Positions 52,409 through 60,382 of a stretch of DNA of 64,000 nucleotides are shown here, piece after piece. Origin of the DNA: an uncultured delta proteobacterium. Its GTDB lineage: Bacteria > Myxococcota_A > UBA9160 > JAFDET01. Both the position numbers and the translations under genes were made by a program. Numbering within the stretch: the stretch's first letter is position 1; each line of letters starts with the position of its first letter. The stretch is from contig CAMYLJ010000001.1 of NCBI GenBank assembly GCA_947259215.1, positions 148,505 through 212,504 on the forward strand, in the 5' to 3' direction. Below the pieces are notes generated by a model. That model was not told the DNA's origin, did no database searches, and worked only from the letters and a program-made list of their open reading frames with translations.

Positions 52409-53615
52409 TCTGCAGGGAGAGGGCCGCCCGCTCGGCGTCGCCCTCTTCCGCACGCACCACGGCGCGCGGTCCGAAGCGGTCCGCCAGCTCGTCGAGTGCG
52501 CGATTGAGGCGACTCCGGCGCCGCGTCTCCGCAGGAGGCTCGAAGAGCCCGAGCTGCCCGGCGTCGGCGCGCACCAGGTTGGTGGCGCCCACCCCGAGCA
52601 GCCGGACCGGCTGCGCCAGGGCGGCCCGCGCGAGCAGGCTGCGGGCGGCCTCGCCGAAGGTCGCGCCGTCGTCGCTCGGCTCCGGCAGGGTCAGCTGCCG
52701 GGTGAGCAGCGGGTAGCCCCGCGCCCCCGGGCTGCGGCGCCGTCCGAGCTTCAGCTTCAACACCACGGTGCGCGCGCGCAGGCCGTCGCGGCGGAGGCGA
52801 CGCGCCACGCTCTCGGCGTGCACCCGCGCGGTGGCGGCGAGCCGCTCGGCATCGCCGACGTCCTCGGCGAAGGTGTTCTCCTCGCTGTAGGAGACCGGCT
52901 CGCGCCAGGGCTCCACCTCCCGCAGGTCCTCGCCGCGCGAGAGGCTCGCGACCGCGGCGCCCCAGTCGCCGAGCAGCTCCCACAGGCGCGCCGGCTCGGC
53001 GGCCGCCAGGTCCGCCAGGGTCTCGAAGCCCGCGGCGGCCAGGCGCGCCTGGGCCACGGGCCCAACGCCCCACACGCGACCGACCGGGAGCGGCGCCAGG
53101 AAGGCGCGCACCTCGTGGTTGCGCACCTCGAGCAGGCCGTCGGGCTTGGCCAGGTCGCTCGCGATCTTCGCGACCATCTTCACGGGCGCGATCCCAACGG
53201 AGACGGCCAACCGGGTCTCCTCCCGCACGGCGGCCCGCAGGGCGTGGCCCACCTCCGCCGGCGGCCCGAGCAGCCGCTGGCTCCCCGTGAGGTCGAGGAA
53301 TGCCTCGTCGAGGGAGAGCCCCTCCACGGCCGGCGTGAAGCGCCGGAAGACGGCGAAGATCCGCTTCGACTCGCGGGCGTACTTCTGCATGTCGCCGCGC
53401 ACGAAGACGGCGCCGGGGCAGCGCCGACGCGCCTCCACGCTGGGCATGGCGGAGTGGATCCCGAAGCGGCGCGCCTCGTAGCTCGCGGCGGCCACCACGC
53501 CGCGATCGGAGCTGCCCCCCACCACCACGGGACGTCCCCGCAGCTCGGGGCGATCCCGCTGCTCGATGGACGCGTAGAACGCGTCCATGTCGGCGTGCAG
53601 GATCGTGCGTGCCAC
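52389..53615 (-). CDS. dinB: DNA polymerase IV (Y-family)
   Basis: The 408-residue product is a translesion polymerase with the active-site motifs ILHADMDAFYASIEQ near residue 5 and EGLSLDEAFLDLTGS near residue 100 (Asp, Asp and Glu all present), the steric YEARRFGIHSAM segment, helix-hairpin-helix and little-finger domains. A clamp-binding motif QLGLF lies near residues 354-358, before a 50-residue tail. No copy of the imuA/dnaE2 operator is seen upstream of its GTG start, so its control may differ. Repeat R5 lies just upstream. Confidence 0.94.
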   Translation of the reverse strand: MARTILHADMDAFYASIEQRDRPELRGRPVVVGGSSDRGVVAAASYEARRFGIHSAMPSVEARRRCPGAVFVRGDMQKYARESKRIFAVFRRFTPAVEGLSLDEAFLDLTGSQRLLGPPAEVGHALRAAVREETRLAVSVGIAPVKMVAKIASDLAKPDGLLEVRNHEVRAFLAPLPVGRVWGVGPVAQARLAAAGFETLADLAAAEPARLWELLGDWGAAVASLSRGEDLREVEPWREPVSYSEENTFAEDVGDAERLAATARVHAESVARRLRRDGLRARTVVLKLKLGRRRSPGARGYPLLTRQLTLPEPSDDGATFGEAARSLLARAALAQPVRLLGVGATNLVRADAGQLGLFEPPAETRRRSRLNRALDELADRFGPRAVVRAEEGDAERAALSLQIKRGED

Positions 53616-53641
53616 GAAGGGAGCGTAGCCCGGGAGCGCCC

Positions 53642-53803
53642 GCGGCCCCGCAAGCCCGGCGCCCCGGAGCTCGAACTAGCCCTGAGGCAGAACGCCGGGC
53701 GCGCAGCGGTCTCAGCGACAGCGCCAAGCAAGCTGGGAAGCCGGCCACCGGGTCGGCTTCCGATCCGTTCTCTTCCCGCAGGCGAGCGGAGTCACGATAA
53801 ATG
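53642..53803 (+). repeat. Dispersed palindromic repeat R5 (long form)
   Basis: This copy has the first stem CCCGGCG (53655-53661) with CGCCGGG (53693-53699), the middle block AGCGGTCTCAGCGACAGCG, a second stem GGAAGCCG/CGGCTTCC, and the terminal GGCGAGCGGAGTCACGATAA. It shares the long middle block with R8. It lies between dinB and the receiver gene. Confidence 0.8.
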
Positions 53804-53850
53804 AGAGCCTCCGCGCCACGCGAACCCGCGGAGTCCGCGGCCCGCGGCGT

Positions 53851-54228
53851 TCAGCGGCCGCCCAATGCCTGTCGCACGGCGTCGACCAGCGCGTCCGGCG
53901 AGAAGGGCTTGGCCAGGAAGACACCGGCGTACTCGCGGAGCAGTGCGCGCAGCGGCGGATCGAGCTCCGCGCCGCTGGTGAGGACGACGCCCAGGTCGGG
54001 CTTCCGGGCCAGCAGTGCGCGCAAGGCCTCGGCCCCGCCGCCGGGAGGGACGGTGCCGTCCAGCACGACCGCCCCGAAGCGGTCGGGCTCCTTCTCCAGG
54101 GCGGCCGCGGCGGCGTCGCCGTCGCCCACGGCCACGCTCTCGAAGCCCGCCCGCCCCAGCACCCGTGCGATCAGGCGCTGGAGGGTCGCCTCGTCGTCCA
54201 CGACGAGGATCGTGGAGGCCTGGGGCAT
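53851..54228 (-). CDS. Stand-alone response regulator receiver
   Basis: The 125-residue product is a single CheY-like receiver domain. ILVVDDEATLQ carries the acidic pocket, VVLDGTVPPGGG the phosphoacceptor Asp near residue 54, LTSG the switch Thr/Ser and LAKPFSPD the conserved Lys. There is no output domain, so it must signal by protein contact. ATG 54228 matches the fold start. It is divergent from dnaE2 (62 bp) and shares the spacer with the candidate SOS operator; a link to damage tolerance is therefore possible but unproven. Confidence 0.9.
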   Translation of the reverse strand: MPQASTILVVDDEATLQRLIARVLGRAGFESVAVGDGDAAAAALEKEPDRFGAVVLDGTVPPGGGAEALRALLARKPDLGVVLTSGAELDPPLRALLREYAGVFLAKPFSPDALVDAVRQALGGR

Positions 54229-54253
54229 CGGTCGAGGATACCCGGAAGAGAGC

Positions 54254-54282
54254 TTGACCCGAGGCGAATAAAAAACGAAAAT
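54254..54282 (+). promoter_or_regulatory. dnaE2 promoter with candidate SOS operator
   Basis: TTGACC (54254-54259), a 17 bp spacer and GAAAAT (54277-54282) lie eight bases upstream of the dnaE2 ATG. GGCGAATAAAAAACGAAAAT (54263-54282) overlaps it and differs from the imuA site at one base. The direct repeat CGAA-N7-CGAA (54265-54268, 54276-54279) has an 11 bp period, like the GTTC-N7-GTTC LexA box of alphaproteobacteria but with different half-sites. Confidence 0.75.
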
Positions 54283-54290
54283 CACAGCCC

Positions 54291-57200
54291 ATGGCGTCCC
54301 CCCCGGCGCGGCCGGCTCCCCTGCGGAGCCGGACCCCTGCTGTGTCCGCGCGCGCCCTGGCGCGCGACTACGTGGAGCTGCGCTGTCGCAGCGCCTTCTC
54401 CTTCCTGTCCGGCGCCTCCAATCCGGAGGATCTGGTCGAGCGCGCCGCCGAGCTCGACCACCCGGCCCTGGCGCTGGCCGACCGCGACGGCCTCTACGGC
54501 GCGCCCCGCTTCTACCAGGCGGCGCGCACAGCCGGCCTGCACCCGATCGTCGGCGCCGAGCTCCAGATCGAAGACGGCCCGGAGCTGCTGCTGCTGGTCC
54601 CCTCCCCGAGCGCCTACCGAAGCCTCTCCCGCCTCTGCACGCTGGCACACCACCACAACCCCAAACGCGCGAAGTGGAACAACTCCGCGCAACGTCAACC
54701 CACCCGAGCCTCCGCGCCCCGCACGAACCACCCGAGCCAAGAAGCCCCGCAAGCGCGGGCCCTCCGGGCCCGGGCGCGCAGCGAGGCGCAGCCGAGCGGA
54801 GTCACGATAAGTTCTGCCCCGCACATCACCTGGTCCCAAGCGGAAGAACACGGAACCGAGCTTCTGGCCTTGGTCCGCGGCGACGGCGCGTTGACCCCCG
54901 CCGGGCTCGATCACGCCCGCGTGATCTTCGGCGATCGCCTGTGGCTCGACGTCTCCCGACATCTCGAACGCCGCGGCGAGATGGGTGCGCGCTGGGCGGT
55001 GGCCCTGGCGGAGGCGCGCGGCGTGCCGGTGGTGGCCACGGGCGACGTGCGCTTCGCCCGCCGCGAGGGCCGGCGGCTCCTCGACGCCTTTGCGTGCCTG
55101 CGCGAGAAGCGGACCCTCGACCACGCGGGCCGCACACTGCTCCCCAACGGCGAGCGCGGGCTCCGGGCGCGGGAGGAGATGGCCGCGCGCTTCGCCGACC
55201 GGCCGGCGTGGATCCGCGCCTCGCGCACCATCGCCGAGCGCTGCGCCTTCAGCCTGGACGACCTGGGCTACCGCTTCCCGGACTTCCCGACGCCCGCCGG
55301 CGAGACCCAGCAGGGCCTGCTGCGCCGGCTCACCTTCGAGGGAGCGCAGCGCCGCTACGGGACTCCCCTGCCCGCGCGCGCGCGCGCGCAGATCGAGCAC
55401 GAGCTGGCGGTGATCGGGAAGCTCACGCTGGCGGGCTACTTCCTGATCGTCTGGGACGTGGCCCGCTACGCTCGCGACGAGGGCATCCTGTGCCAGGGCC
55501 GCGGCTCCGCCGCCAACAGCGCCGTCTGCTACGCGCTCGGCATCACTGCCGTGGATCCGGTGGGAATGGAGCTGCTCTTCGAGCGCTTCCTGTCCGAGGA
55601 GCGCGGCGAGTGGCCGGACATCGACCTCGACCTGCCCTCCGGCGATCCGCGCGAGCAGGTGATCCAGTACGTCTACGAACGCTACGGACCGCACGGTGCG
55701 GGGATGACCGCCACGGTCATCAGCTACCGCACGCGCTCGGCCGTGCGCGAGATGGGCAAGGTCCTCGGTCTGTCCGAGGACCAGGTGGACAAGCTCGCCA
55801 AGCTCCTGGCGAGCTGGGAGTACGACGACCAGCGCGATGCCCTGGCCCCGATCCTGCGCAAGGCGGGCGTGGACCCGGAGGCGCCGCGCATCCGCACGCT
55901 TCTCGGGCTGGTGCGGCAGGTGCGCGGGCTGCCGCGCCACCTGGGCCAGCACACCGGGGGACTCGTCATCGCCGCCGGCCGGCTCGACGAGGTGGTGCCC
56001 CTGGAGCCCGCCCGCATGCCCGACCGCACCATCGTGCAGTGGGACAAGGACGACTGCGCCGACCTCGGGATCATCAAGATCGACCTGCTCGGCCTGGGCA
56101 TGCTCCAGGCCCTGGAGGAGACGATCCCGTTGATCCGCAAGCACGAGGGGGTGAACGTGGACCTCGCCCACCTGCCCCCCGACGACCCCGCCACCTACGC
56201 CATGATCCGGCGCGCCGACACGGTGGGGGTGTTCCAGATCGAGAGCCGCGCCCAGATGGCGACCCTGCCGCGCCTGAAGCCCCGCTGCTTCTACGACCTG
56301 GTGGTGGAGATCGCGATCATCCGCCCGGGCCCGATCGTCGGGCAGATGGTGCACCCGTACCTGAACCGCCGCGCCGGGCGCGAGCCGGTGAGCTACCCGC
56401 ACCCCTCCCTCGAGCCGGTGCTCGCGCGCACCCTCGGCGTGCCGCTCTTCCAGGAGCAGCTCCTGCGCATCGCCATGATCGCGGCGGGCTTCAGCGGCGG
56501 CGAGGCCGAAGAGCTGCGCCGGGCCATGGGCTTCAAGCGCTCCGTGGAGCGCATGGATCGCATCGAGGCGCGGCTGCGCGCGGGCATGCGCGCGAACGGA
56601 TTGTCACCCCAGGCCGAGGAGGACATCGTGCGCGGCATCCAGTCGTTCGCCCTCTACGGCTTCCCGGAGTCCCACTCGGCCAGCTTCGCGCTGATCGCCT
56701 ACGCCTCGGCCTACCTGAAGGCGCACCACCCGGAAGCCTTCCTGGTGGGCCTCCTCAACGCCCAGCCCATGGGCTTCTACAGTCCCGCCACCCTGGTACA
56801 GGACGCCCAGCACCACCACGTCGAAGTCCGACCCATCGACGTCACGCACTCGCAGTGGCAATGCACCCTCGAATCCCTTGCCGCACCCGAAGCCAACACG
56901 CCTCCGGACCCCGAGGCCGCAAGCCCGGCGCCCCGGAGCCCGAACGAGCCACGGGGTAGGACGCCGGGCGCGCAGCTCGCCGAAGGCGAGCGGAGTCACG
57001 ATAAATGCCGTCCCGCCGTCCGCCTCGGTTTACGCTACGTCGGAGGCCTTACCGCCGAAACCGGCACCCGCATCGCCAGCGAGCGCGCCCGCACCCCCTT
57101 CCGAGACCTCGCAGACTTCGCGAAGCGCACGGCCCCCAAGAGCGACGAGCTGGCCGCGCTCGCGGAGCTGGGGGCGCTCGGGGAAATCGATCCGCAAGCA

Positions 57201-57722
57201 CGGGAACGGCGGGCGGCGTTGTGGCAGGTGGCGGCGCTGGAGCGCGACCCGAAGTCGCTCTTCGCCGGCGTGCGCCCCGTGCGCTCGCCCTCGCCACTCG
57301 CCGAGATGACGGCCCAGGAGGAGACCCTGACCGACTACCGGGTGGCGGGGCTCACCACGGGGCCGCACATGCTGAGCCACCTGCGCGCGGGGCTGCGGGC
57401 GCGCGGGCTGCTCTCGGCGGCGGAGGTGCGCGCGGCGCCGGACGGGAGCTTCGTGCGCACGGCGGGCTTCGTGATCGTGCGCCAGCGTCCCGGCTCCGCC
57501 CGCGGCTTCTGCTTCCTCACCCTGGAGGACGAGACCGGCACCAGCAACGCCGTCCTGACTCCTCGCCAGTTCCAGCGCTTCCGCGCACCGCTCCACACGG
57601 CCGCCATCGTCGAGCTCGCCGGCCCGGTGCAGAACGTGGACGACGTGGTCCACGTCCGCGTCCGCGAGCTCGCGCCGCTGGTCCCCAAGACGGGCCTGCC
57701 GCGCAGCCACGACTACCGCTGA
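54291..57722 (+). CDS. dnaE2: Error-prone DNA polymerase DnaE2 (ImuC) with two repeat insertions
   Basis: This C-family polymerase performs mutagenic translesion synthesis with ImuAB. It has a PHP domain (start YVELRCRSAFSFLSGAS), the palm with WPDIDLDLPSG near residues 441-451 holding catalytic aspartates, GRGSAANSAVCYALGIT, EIAIIRPGPI and the GFPESHSASFALIAY fingers, and a C-terminal OB fold. At 1143 residues it is longer than usual (about 1050-1090). The excess lies at two linkers: about residues 122-180 in PHP and 866-910 after WQCTLES, where repeats R6 and R7 are read in frame. The inserted peptides are Arg/Pro/Ala-rich and probably unstructured. No motif is broken, so it may be active. 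Confidence 0.93.
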   Translation: MASPPARPAPLRSRTPAVSARALARDYVELRCRSAFSFLSGASNPEDLVERAAELDHPALALADRDGLYGAPRFYQAARTAGLHPIVGAELQIEDGPELLLLVPSPSAYRSLSRLCTLAHHHNPKRAKWNNSAQRQPTRASAPRTNHPSQEAPQARALRARARSEAQPSGVTISSAPHITWSQAEEHGTELLALVRGDGALTPAGLDHARVIFGDRLWLDVSRHLERRGEMGARWAVALAEARGVPVVATGDVRFARREGRRLLDAFACLREKRTLDHAGRTLLPNGERGLRAREEMAARFADRPAWIRASRTIAERCAFSLDDLGYRFPDFPTPAGETQQGLLRRLTFEGAQRRYGTPLPARARAQIEHELAVIGKLTLAGYFLIVWDVARYARDEGILCQGRGSAANSAVCYALGITAVDPVGMELLFERFLSEERGEWPDIDLDLPSGDPREQVIQYVYERYGPHGAGMTATVISYRTRSAVREMGKVLGLSEDQVDKLAKLLASWEYDDQRDALAPILRKAGVDPEAPRIRTLLGLVRQVRGLPRHLGQHTGGLVIAAGRLDEVVPLEPARMPDRTIVQWDKDDCADLGIIKIDLLGLGMLQALEETIPLIRKHEGVNVDLAHLPPDDPATYAMIRRADTVGVFQIESRAQMATLPRLKPRCFYDLVVEIAIIRPGPIVGQMVHPYLNRRAGREPVSYPHPSLEPVLARTLGVPLFQEQLLRIAMIAAGFSGGEAEELRRAMGFKRSVERMDRIEARLRAGMRANGLSPQAEEDIVRGIQSFALYGFPESHSASFALIAYASAYLKAHHPEAFLVGLLNAQPMGFYSPATLVQDAQHHHVEVRPIDVTHSQWQCTLESLAAPEANTPPDPEAASPAPRSPNEPRGRTPGAQLAEGERSHDKCRPAVRLGLRYVGGLTAETGTRIASERARTPFRDLADFAKRTAPKSDELAALAELGALGEIDPQARERRAALWQVAALERDPKSLFAGVRPVRSPSPLAEMTAQEETLTDYRVAGLTTGPHMLSHLRAGLRARGLLSAAEVRAAPDGSFVRTAGFVIVRQRPGSARGFCFLTLEDETGTSNAVLTPRQFQRFRAPLHTAAIVELAGPVQNVDDVVHVRVRELAPLVPKTGLPRSHDYR
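54744..54811 (+). repeat. Palindromic repeat R6 inside dnaE2
   Basis: The copy reads GCCCCGCAAGCGCGGGCCC, loop TCC, GGGCCCGGGCGCGCAGC, then GCCGAGCGGAGTCACGATAA. In dnaE2 its last part is translated PSGVTIS. It matches R2 after rnpB most closely. It is preceded by GAGCCTCCGCGCCCC (54709-54723), the same bases that follow R5. Confidence 0.85.
56915..57007 (+). repeat. Palindromic repeat R7 inside dnaE2
   Basis: The copy has stem CCCGGCG (56924-56930) with CGCCGGG (56962-56968), then GCTCGCC-GAA-GGCGAGC (56975-56991) and the end GGAGTCACGATAAATG. It is translated GERSHDK at its end, a different frame from R6. In the third frame the same bases would give a TAA stop. Confidence 0.85.
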
Positions 57723-57770
57723 GCCAACTCCGGCATCAGCGCCTCCGCGTCGGCGAACCTACCGGAAGCT

Positions 57771-57926
57771 GCGGCCCCGCAAGCCCTGCGCCCCGAATCC
57801 CGAACGTGCCCCGAGGCACGACGCAGGGCGCGCAGCGGTCTCAGCGACAGCGCCAAGCAAGCTGGGAAGCCGGCTTCAGCCGGCTTCCGATCCTTGCTCT
57901 TCGCGCAGCCGAGCGGAGTCACGCTA
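57771..57926 (+). repeat. Dispersed palindromic repeat R8 (long form)
   Basis: The stem is CCCTGCG (57784-57790) with CGCAGGG (57822-57828): compared with R5 and R7 both partners of one pair changed, G-C to T-A. The second stem is GGAAGCCGGCT-TC-AGCCGGCTTCC. The end reads GAGCGGAGTCACGCTAG. It lies after dnaE2 and supplies the stop codon of the convergent small membrane gene (57924-57926). Confidence 0.85.
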
Positions 57927-58244
57927 GTTGGTGGCGCTCTGCGACGCCGAGGTCCGATCCACGAACTGGCCGATGGTGCGATATGAGCTCACCAACAGCC
58001 CCAGCGAGAACATGAAGGCGAGGAAGCCGATGGGAACCAGCAGCGCCCAGCGCTCCTCGTGCCAGAACCGGAGGCAGTGTCCGAGGAACCAGGACGACAG
58101 GGCCAGGTAGAGCGCGGTCGCACCGACCCAACCCACCTTGTCGCGGGTGGGGCCGGGCTTCAGGACCACCGCCAGGATCCAGCCAGGGACGAGGATCGCC
58201 GCTCCCACCAACGCGACCAGGTTGAACGGGCTCAAGTCGCTCAT
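57924..58244 (-). CDS. Small three-span membrane protein, unknown function
   Basis: The 106-residue product has three hydrophobic segments (about residues 8-27, 39-57 and 66-86) and short polar ends. No family is recognised. Its ATG overlaps the transketolase stop by four bases on the same strand, so it is the distal gene of a transketolase operon. Its stop codon TAG lies within the end of repeat R8, so the repeat insertion may have set the present C-terminus. Confidence 0.65.
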   Translation of the reverse strand: MSDLSPFNLVALVGAAILVPGWILAVVLKPGPTRDKVGWVGATALYLALSSWFLGHCLRFWHEERWALLVPIGFLAFMFSLGLLVSSYRTIGQFVDRTSASQSATN

Positions 58245-60274
58245 GACGCTCGCAACTCCTCGAGATGCCGCCGCACGCCCTCCGCGAGCTGGTCGGGAGT
58301 GAAACCGAACTCCTCGGCCAGGGCACCGAGGGGCGCCGAGGCGCCGAAGCGGTCGATGCCGTAGACGAGGCCGCGATCGCCCACCAGGCCGCGCAGGCTC
58401 TGGCCCCGCGCCGCCTCGACCGCCACCACCGGCGCGTCACCCGCGCGCAGGAGCCCGTCGCGATACGCCCGCGGCTGGGACTCGAAGAGCTCCAGGCACG
58501 GCAGCGAGACGACCCGCGCGCCCACGCCCTGGGTCGCCAGCTTGTCGGCCGCCTCGCACGCCAGGGACACCTCCGAGCCGGTCGCCGCCAGCACCACGTC
58601 CGGTGCGCCCGCGGGCTCGCGCAGCCGGTAGCCGCCGCGCCACACGTCCGCCACCCCGACTCCGGTCGGGCGCTCCAGGGCGGGAACGCCGTGCCGAGTC
58701 AACGCCAGCAGCCCGGGCCCCTCGGCCCGCTCCAGCAGCCAGGCCCAGGCGGCGGCGGTCTCGACACCGTCGGCGGGGCGCCAGACCGCCAGGTTGGGAA
58801 TCGCCCGCAGCGAGTCCAGCTGCTCGATCGGTTGGTGGGTCGGGCCGTCCTCGCCCAGGAAGATCGAGTCGTGGGTGAATACGAAGATCGAGCGCACGCC
58901 CATCAGGGCGGCCAGCCGGATCGCCGGCCGCATGTAGTCGCTGAAGATCAGGAACGTGCCCGCGTAGGGCAGGAAGGTTCCATCCAGGGCGATCCCGTTG
59001 GTGATGGCGCCCATGGCGTGCTCGCGCACGCCGTAGTGGATGTTGCTGCCGGCGAAGGGGTCCGGACCCGCGCCCACGTCGCCGCTCGCGTCGATGCGGG
59101 TGTTGTTCGAACCCGCCAGGTCGGCCGAGCCGCCCACCAGGTACGGCACCGCCTCGTAGAGGCGCTGGATCACCTTGCCCGAGAGCTTGCGCGTGGCGTC
59201 CGAGACGTCTTCGAGGCCCTCGGCCAGCCGCGGCGCCAGATCCGCGGGGACCTCGCGCGCGCGGGCGCGATCCCAGGCCGCGGCGGTCTCGGGCTCGCTG
59301 GCGCGCCAGCCCGCCAGCGCCGTGTCGCGCTCCGCGCGCTGGCCGCGCTTGGCGGCGCTGCGCTCGGCGAAGTACGCCCGCACGGCGTCGGGGATGTGGA
59401 AGCTCGGCTCGAGCGGCCAGCCCAGGGCCCGCTTGGTGGCCTCCACCTCCTCGGCACCGAGGGGGGCGCCGTGGGACGCCGAGGTGTTGGCCTTGCCGGG
59501 GCTGCCGTACGCAATCGTCGTTCGACACACGACGAGCGACGGCCGCTCGTCCTCAGCCACCGCCTCGGACAGCGCCTTGTGGATTCCCTCGGCGTCGAGG
59601 CCGTCCACGGTCTGCACGTGCCAGCGCTGGGCTTCGAAGCGGGCGACCACGTCCTCGCTGAAGGTAATGTCGGTGGCGCCGTCGATCGTGATGCGGTTGT
59701 CGTCGTAGAGGTAGACGAGGTTGCCGAGCCCCAGGTGTCCGGCCAGGGAGCCCGCCTCGGCGGAGATCCCCTCCATCAGGTCGCCGTCGCTCACGATCGC
59801 GAACACGCGGTGGTCGCCGGGGCCGCCCGCACCGCCGAAGTGCGCACGGGTCATGCGCGCGGCCAGCGCCATCCCCACCCCGTGCGCGAACCCCTGCCCG
59901 AGCGGGCCGGTCGTCATCTCCACGCCGGGGGTGTGCCCGTACTCCGGATGGCCTGCCGTGCGGGATCCCAGCTGGCGGAAGTGGACGAGCTCCTCCAGCG
60001 GGAGATCGAACCCGTACAGGTGGAGCAGCGAGTAGAGCAGCATCGACGCGTGCCCCGCCGACAGCACGAAGCGGTCGCGAAGCGGCCAGGCCGGGTCGCT
60101 CGGATCGAAGCGCAGGTGCCGATCCCACAGCTCGAAGGCCGGCAGCGCCAGGCCCATGGGCGCCCCGGGGTGACCGGACTTCGCCTGCTCGACGGCATCC
60201 ACCGCTAGGAAGCGAATGGTGTTCACCACCTCGTCGCGGAGCTGCGGACGCATCACCGGCTCGGAACCGCTCAT
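58241..60274 (-). CDS. tkt: Transketolase
   Basis: Transketolase is a thiamine-diphosphate enzyme that moves two-carbon units between sugar phosphates in the pentose-phosphate or Calvin cycle. The 677-residue product starts with DAVEQAKSGHPGAPMGLA near residue 27, has the ThDP motif SDGDLMEGISAEAGSLAGHLGLGNLVYLYDDNRI in parts near 160-195, RSIFVFTHDSIFLGEDGPTHQPIEQL near 465 and the C-terminal PLGALAEEFGFTPDQLAEGV. All domains are complete. A GGGGGGAG ribosome site precedes the ATG. Confidence 0.97.
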   Translation of the reverse strand: MSGSEPVMRPQLRDEVVNTIRFLAVDAVEQAKSGHPGAPMGLALPAFELWDRHLRFDPSDPAWPLRDRFVLSAGHASMLLYSLLHLYGFDLPLEELVHFRQLGSRTAGHPEYGHTPGVEMTTGPLGQGFAHGVGMALAARMTRAHFGGAGGPGDHRVFAIVSDGDLMEGISAEAGSLAGHLGLGNLVYLYDDNRITIDGATDITFSEDVVARFEAQRWHVQTVDGLDAEGIHKALSEAVAEDERPSLVVCRTTIAYGSPGKANTSASHGAPLGAEEVEATKRALGWPLEPSFHIPDAVRAYFAERSAAKRGQRAERDTALAGWRASEPETAAAWDRARAREVPADLAPRLAEGLEDVSDATRKLSGKVIQRLYEAVPYLVGGSADLAGSNNTRIDASGDVGAGPDPFAGSNIHYGVREHAMGAITNGIALDGTFLPYAGTFLIFSDYMRPAIRLAALMGVRSIFVFTHDSIFLGEDGPTHQPIEQLDSLRAIPNLAVWRPADGVETAAAWAWLLERAEGPGLLALTRHGVPALERPTGVGVADVWRGGYRLREPAGAPDVVLAATGSEVSLACEAADKLATQGVGARVVSLPCLELFESQPRAYRDGLLRAGDAPVVAVEAARGQSLRGLVGDRGLVYGIDRFGASAPLGALAEEFGFTPDQLAEGVRRHLEELRAS

Positions 60275-60382
60275 TTCTCCCCCCTGCCAGTCCTTATTTA
60301 CCAGAACTGGGGCGCGGGTGGACCCCGCTTTCCGGAGCCTTTTGCGGGCGACGACTTACCGGGACTCCCTGCATGCGACGCC

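Noticed and set aside
53616-53660. SOS operator upstream of dinB
   Set aside because: No CGAA-N7-CGAA or related AT-rich site is present; the sequence is GC-rich and soon enters repeat R5.
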